Positions 60,401 to 64,000 of a DNA stretch of 64,000 nucleotides are shown here, in pieces (position 1 is the stretch's first letter; the number at the start of each line of letters is the position of its first letter). The DNA is taken from positions 3,866,258-3,930,257 of the forward strand of contig NZ_JACMIA010000001.1 in NCBI RefSeq assembly GCF_014252955.1, given 5' to 3'. A program made the position numbers and the translations under genes. The notes beneath the pieces were generated by a model, which ran no database searches, had not been told where the DNA came from, and worked only from the letters and a program-made list of their open reading frames with translations. This stretch comes from Stappia sp. 28M-7 (GTDB lineage: Bacteria > Pseudomonadota > Alphaproteobacteria > Rhizobiales > Stappiaceae).

Positions 60401-62085
60401 GCACGGCGGCCGCACGCGGCGCGCAATCGGTCGGCAGAACCGCCGGCTGGGCCAGCGACCGCTCGATAACCATGGGCCTGTCGGTCCTCGCGGCGATCCC
60501 GATCCTGCTGTTCCTGCTGCTGCCTCTGACCGGCATCCTGCTGCGCGGCTTCGAGACGCCGACCGGCTTCGGCATCGGCAATTTCACCGAGACCTTCGGG
60601 GCCGAACGCTTCTGGCGGCTGGTCCTCAACAGCATTTCCATGTCGCTGACCGCGACGCTGGCCGCCGTCGGCCTTGCCTATTTCTACGCTTATGCCCTGC
60701 AGCGCGCGGCCATTCCCTTCAAGCCGTTCCTGCGGATCGCGGTACTGACACCGCTGTTCGCCCCCTCGCTGGTGCAGGCGCAGGGACTTATCCTCCTGCT
60801 CGGCCGCAACGGCGTGTTCAACCGCTTCCTCGGCTTCGACATTGATATCTATGGCTTTTGGGGAACGGCAATCGCCAACGCGCTCTATGCGTTTCCCTAT
60901 GCCTACCTGATCCTGTCCGCGGCGCTCGCCGTCGCCGACGCCCGCATCTACGAGAGTGCCGAGACGCTCGGTGCGGGGCCGGCGCGGATCTTCCGTGACG
61001 TAACGCTGCCGGCGACGCGCTTTGGCCTCGCGGCGGCGATCTTCGTCGTCTTCACCCTGGTGATGACCGATTTCGGCAACCCGATGGTGATCGGCGGCGA
61101 CTTCAGCGTCCTGGCCACCGAGGTCTACAACCAGGTCATCGGGCAGGCGCAATTCGGCCTCGGTGCAGTGATCGGCATCGTCCTCCTGGTGCCCGCTATC
61201 CTCGCCAAACTGATCGAGAAGCGCATCTCCAGCCGCCAGCACGCGCTGGTCACCGCCCAGTCCAAGCCCCTGGAAGTAAAGCCCTCTCGCGGCCGCGACC
61301 TCGCCTTCTCGCTCTATGCCTACGTGATCGTGTCGCTGATCCTCAGCGTGCTTGTCATCGTCGTGGTGGCGAGCTTCGTGCGGCTGTGGCCCTACAACAT
61401 GAGCTTCACGCTCAAGCACTACGAGTTCGACGTCCAGAACGGTACGGCGCCGCTGTGGAACAGCGTCGGTGTGTCGCTGGCCACCGCCATCGCCGGCGTC
61501 GCGATCACCGGCCTGACCGCCATCGTGGTGCAGAAGTTCCGGAACCCTCTCACCGGGCCGCTGTCGCTGCTGGCGATCCTGCCGGCGGCCGTTCCCGGCA
61601 TGGTGCTGGGCCTCGGCTACGTGCTGACCTTCAACGAGCCGGCCAACCCGCTCAACGTGCTCTATGGCAGCTTCGCGCTGATCGTTATCCTCAGCGTCTA
61701 CTACAACCACGCCCACGCTTTCCTGATCTCCTCGACCAGTCTCAAGCAGATAGGCCCGGTCTTCGACGAGGCCTCGACAACGCTCGGCGGCAGCACGCTG
61801 ACCACCCTGCGCAAGGTGACGCTGCCACTTCTGTGGCCGACGCTGCTCGGCGTCGGGGTGTTCTATTTCATGCGGACGATGGTCTCTCTGTCGGCAGTTA
61901 TCTTCCTGGTGACGCCGTCGACGCAGCTCGCCGCCGTCTCGGTCCTGCAGCTGTCCGACCGGGGCGCGGTCAACCAGGCGGCCGCCTTTTCGGTCTGCAT
62001 CATGGCCATCGTGATCGGGTGCCTGTTGATCGTGCGGGCGATCCTCTGGCTGGCGGGCGCGAAGAACGTCACCCTGATCCGCTAG
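60397..62085 (+). CDS. Fused double ABC permease (Fbp/PhnUV-type)
   Basis: A 562-residue permease with two halves of about six segments each. EAA-type loops occur in both: YESAETLGAGPARIFRDVTL (about residues 187-207) and FDEASTTLGGSTLTTLRKVT (about 459-479). The middle linker (EKRISSRQHALVTAQSKPLE) is cytoplasmic. Completes the importer with the preceding ATPase and binding protein; translationally coupled to the ATPase. Confidence 0.93.
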   Translation: MSTAAARGAQSVGRTAGWASDRSITMGLSVLAAIPILLFLLLPLTGILLRGFETPTGFGIGNFTETFGAERFWRLVLNSISMSLTATLAAVGLAYFYAYALQRAAIPFKPFLRIAVLTPLFAPSLVQAQGLILLLGRNGVFNRFLGFDIDIYGFWGTAIANALYAFPYAYLILSAALAVADARIYESAETLGAGPARIFRDVTLPATRFGLAAAIFVVFTLVMTDFGNPMVIGGDFSVLATEVYNQVIGQAQFGLGAVIGIVLLVPAILAKLIEKRISSRQHALVTAQSKPLEVKPSRGRDLAFSLYAYVIVSLILSVLVIVVVASFVRLWPYNMSFTLKHYEFDVQNGTAPLWNSVGVSLATAIAGVAITGLTAIVVQKFRNPLTGPLSLLAILPAAVPGMVLGLGYVLTFNEPANPLNVLYGSFALIVILSVYYNHAHAFLISSTSLKQIGPVFDEASTTLGGSTLTTLRKVTLPLLWPTLLGVGVFYFMRTMVSLSAVIFLVTPSTQLAAVSVLQLSDRGAVNQAAAFSVCIMAIVIGCLLIVRAILWLAGAKNVTLIR

Positions 62086-62106
62086 GCATCGAGACCAAAA
62101 ACAAAA

Positions 62107-62138
62107 GCGGATGCAAGGGCTTGCGCCTTTGCGTCCGC
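62107..62138 (+). terminator. Hairpin at the end of the third ABC operon
   Basis: A 14-pair stem with two G-U pairs on the plus-strand RNA and a TTGC loop, 21 bases behind the permease stop. No T run follows on the plus strand; on the minus strand a T-rich stretch follows, but two pairs become mismatches. Confidence 0.5.
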
Positions 62139-62179
62139 AGGCGGGGCGCGACTTGTCCCCCTTGCGGAAACTTGAGAAA

Positions 62180-62203
62180 TTTCGAGACGGATTTTGCAAA
62201 ATT
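62180..62203. repeat. 24-bp dispersed intergenic repeat, copy 2
   Basis: Exact copy of 5324-5347, including the ATTTTGCAAAAT palindrome. Again located in a convergent spacer behind a transporter permease gene. Confidence 0.6.
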
Positions 62204-62428
62204 CCGCGCCGAAATCGCCGAAATTCGAGAAACGCGTCGCAATTCCCGCTCGCGTGCCGGATCGCTCGGTTCGCCGCAACAAACGCAAGACAAGCACGCA
62301 GGCCGACAAGCAGACGGGCGCGCCGCCCGCACGGGGACAAGTGCGCACGAGGCCGGGGACAAACCGCCGAAACGCCGATGCCCCGGCCCGCAGCCGTGCC
62401 GTCGACCGGGCGCGCCGTCAGCTGCCCG

Positions 62429-64000
62429 CTACTCCGCTGCCTTGTAGGTGAGGTTCTCGGAAACCGCGTCGAGCGGGTTCGAGCTTCCCTCCTTGCGCAG
62501 CTCCGACCAGGGCGCGTGCATCGACCAGTAGAGACCGTCCGGACGATACTCCAGCGTCACGCTGGCCGAAAACGCCGCGGCCGCGTGGCGCTCGATGATG
62601 ACCGAGCCGAAGCCGCTCCGCTCGGGCGGTGTGACGGCCGGGCCGCCTTCCTCGCGCCATTCCAGCAGCACGCCGGGCTCGTCCCGCCGCTCGCCGGCAC
62701 TGGCCCAGGAAATGCGGATGCAGCCGAGCGGGCTTTGCAGCGCACCGTACTTGATCGAGTTGGTGGCAAGCTCGTGCAGCACCAGGCCGAGATTCTGCAC
62801 CGCGCTGACGCCGAGCACGAAATCCTCGCCCTCGATCGCCCGCTGGTCGGGCGACACGCCAACGGTCGACAGGTGCTGGTCGATCAGGCTGTGTATCGAC
62901 ACGCCGTACCAGTTTTCCTGGGCCAGCAGTTCGACGGACTGGGCAAGGCCCTGCAATCTGGTGTCGGCCGCCTCCTGGAACTCCTCCTTGGTGGCGGACT
63001 GGCGCGCGATCTGGCGCAGGATCGCCTGCACCAGGGTCAGGACGTTCTTGGTGCGGTGGACCAGTTCGCGCAGCAGCAGATGCACGCGGTTTTCGGCCTC
63101 GCTGCGGTCGAAGGACGCGTTGCACAGGGCAACCGCGATCTGGTTGACCTCGCTCACCCTTGTTTCCAGCGGCGCGACGATCTCGCCCCGCCCCATCCGC
63201 TCCGCCATCCGCGAAAGCTGCCGCACGGAGCGGCTGAGCTGGCGGGCAACGAGATAGGCGAGCAGCATGCTCATGGCGATGAAGGCGATGCTGCCGAAGA
63301 GCAGCAGCTTCCACGTCACGACCTGCGACTGAACCGAGGCGACAGGCCCCGACACGACCACCACCCAGGGGAAGTTCGGCAGCCGGGCGTAACCGCTCAC
63401 CATCGCCTCGCCGGCCTGCTCGAACTCCATGGAACCGCTGAAACTGCCGAACCCGCGATGCGGGGTGCCGGGAAACGGAGTGGCGATCGGCAGGCCGTTG
63501 GCGCCGCTGGATGCGATGACCATGTCGTTCTGGTCGATGACGGCCGCGCTCCAGCCCGGCGGGATCACCTCGCGGGACAGCACCGCCTGCACCTGGTCGG
63601 TGCCCTGGGTCAGGATCAGCGCGGCACCGACACCGCGCAGGGTTTCGGGCAGCGGCATGGTGACGTTGAACACCCACTCGCCGCTCGTCTTGCCGAAGAA
63701 GATGTCGGAAACGCTGATCTTGTCGCTGGCAAGGGCCGCCTCCAGCGCGGCCAGATTGGAGGTGATGCCGAGCGGCGTGCCGTAGGGAACCCGGGTGTTG
63801 AGCAGTTGCTGGCCGTTCTCGTCCATCAGGATGAGATACATGGCGTGCGACGACAGGATGTGCTGCGTCCGGTTCTGGAAGCCCTGGAGGTCTCCGTCCT
63901 CCAGCTCCGGAAACACGGAAAGCAGCCGGAGCGTCGACGTCATGTCGGTAAGATGGCGCTCGACGATGCGTCCGAGCGTGCGCGCATCGGTGGTCGCCCG
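62429..64000 (-). CDS. HWE-family sensor histidine kinase, 5' end outside window
   Basis: The frame is open from the right edge to the stop at 62429 (523 residues seen), so the true start lies beyond 64000. The visible extracytoplasmic part resembles a dCache/PAS-like sensor (YLILMDENGQQLLNTRVPYG, WSAAVIDQNDMVIASSG), then a membrane helix (KLLLFGSIAFIAMSMLLAYL), HAMP and the HWE kinase core: His in LRELVHRTKNVLTLV, N box LHELATNSIKYGAL, LEWREEGG, GFGSVIIERH. All catalytic residues present. It may feed the PhyR pathway or a separate response regulator outside the window. Confidence 0.9.
   Translation of the reverse strand, partial: RATTDARTLGRIVERHLTDMTSTLRLLSVFPELEDGDLQGFQNRTQHILSSHAMYLILMDENGQQLLNTRVPYGTPLGITSNLAALEAALASDKISVSDIFFGKTSGEWVFNVTMPLPETLRGVGAALILTQGTDQVQAVLSREVIPPGWSAAVIDQNDMVIASSGANGLPIATPFPGTPHRGFGSFSGSMEFEQAGEAMVSGYARLPNFPWVVVVSGPVASVQSQVVTWKLLLFGSIAFIAMSMLLAYLVARQLSRSVRQLSRMAERMGRGEIVAPLETRVSEVNQIAVALCNASFDRSEAENRVHLLLRELVHRTKNVLTLVQAILRQIARQSATKEEFQEAADTRLQGLAQSVELLAQENWYGVSIHSLIDQHLSTVGVSPDQRAIEGEDFVLGVSAVQNLGLVLHELATNSIKYGALQSPLGCIRISWASAGERRDEPGVLLEWREEGGPAVTPPERSGFGSVIIERHAAAAFSASVTLEYRPDGLYWSMHAPWSELRKEGSSNPLDAVSENLTYKAAE

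Larger units (their letters stand above)
62086..62428. other. 343-base convergent spacer, no gene seen
   Basis: Besides the hairpin and one copy of the 24-base repeat it contains several TTCGAGA-like words and no plausible gene or ribosome site. Confidence 0.55.

Noticed and set aside
1-64000. CRISPR arrays, tRNA or rRNA genes, insertion sequences
   Set aside because: No regularly spaced repeats, no cloverleaf or rRNA-like sequence recognised, and no transposase-like protein in any frame.

Overview
The window is high-GC bacterial chromosome with tightly packed, often translationally coupled operons. The PhyR-NepR-EcfG general stress response, HWE/HisKA_2 kinases, a RirA-like iron box and many TRAP, TTT and ABC uptake systems point to an alphaproteobacterium of the Hyphomicrobiales/Rhizobiales type, possibly a marine Stappiaceae-like lineage (this last point is a guess). 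I saw no rRNA, tRNA, CRISPR array, insertion sequence or prophage. The window reads as an accessory-rich chromosome segment devoted to nutrient scavenging and stress.

Layout. 1-5.3 kb: a LysR gene (cut by the window edge), an amidohydrolase, a divergent GntR regulator and a tripartite tricarboxylate transporter (TctC-TctB-TctA). 5.6-15.1 kb: a peptide ABC operon (SBP-B-C-D-F) followed by a gamma-glutamyltransferase without signal peptide and an M20 peptidase, with a divergent IclR regulator. 15.1-22.3 kb: TRAP transporter (DctP-DctQ-DctM), VOC protein, RuBisCO-like protein and DUF1537 kinase, with a divergent LacI regulator; this resembles the kinase + RuBisCO-like step of 3-oxo-isoapionate (D-apiose) breakdown.

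22.4-32.9 kb: a general-stress island. It has two nepR-ecfG pairs, phyR, a kinase with an apparently degraded ATPase domain, a CHASE-HWE kinase, and small envelope/stress proteins (PLDc_N, DUF1328, PRC-barrel, DUF883, holin-like, CsbD, AI-2E-family permease). Six sites match the EcfG promoter form GGAAC-N16/17-NGTT, four of them exactly with CGTT.

32.9-41.5 kb: siderophore uptake: TonB receptor, DUF2218 protein, secreted esterase, FatB/CeuE-like binding protein, two FecCD permeases and an ATPase, with a divergent AraC regulator and a TGA-N9-TCA iron box. 41.6-62.1 kb: three related Fbp/Phn-type ABC importers, each under a different regulator class: LacI with a GpdQ-like phosphodiesterase; a sigma54 two-component system with a duplicated binding protein (PgtABC-like); and a GlpR/DeoR-type repressor. 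Together these look like an organophosphate or phosphodiester scavenging region. A third HWE kinase is cut by the right edge.

Recurring themes are hairpins directly behind binding-protein genes, which probably raise binding-protein expression over the membrane subunits, and well-formed palindromic operators in front of the regulators.
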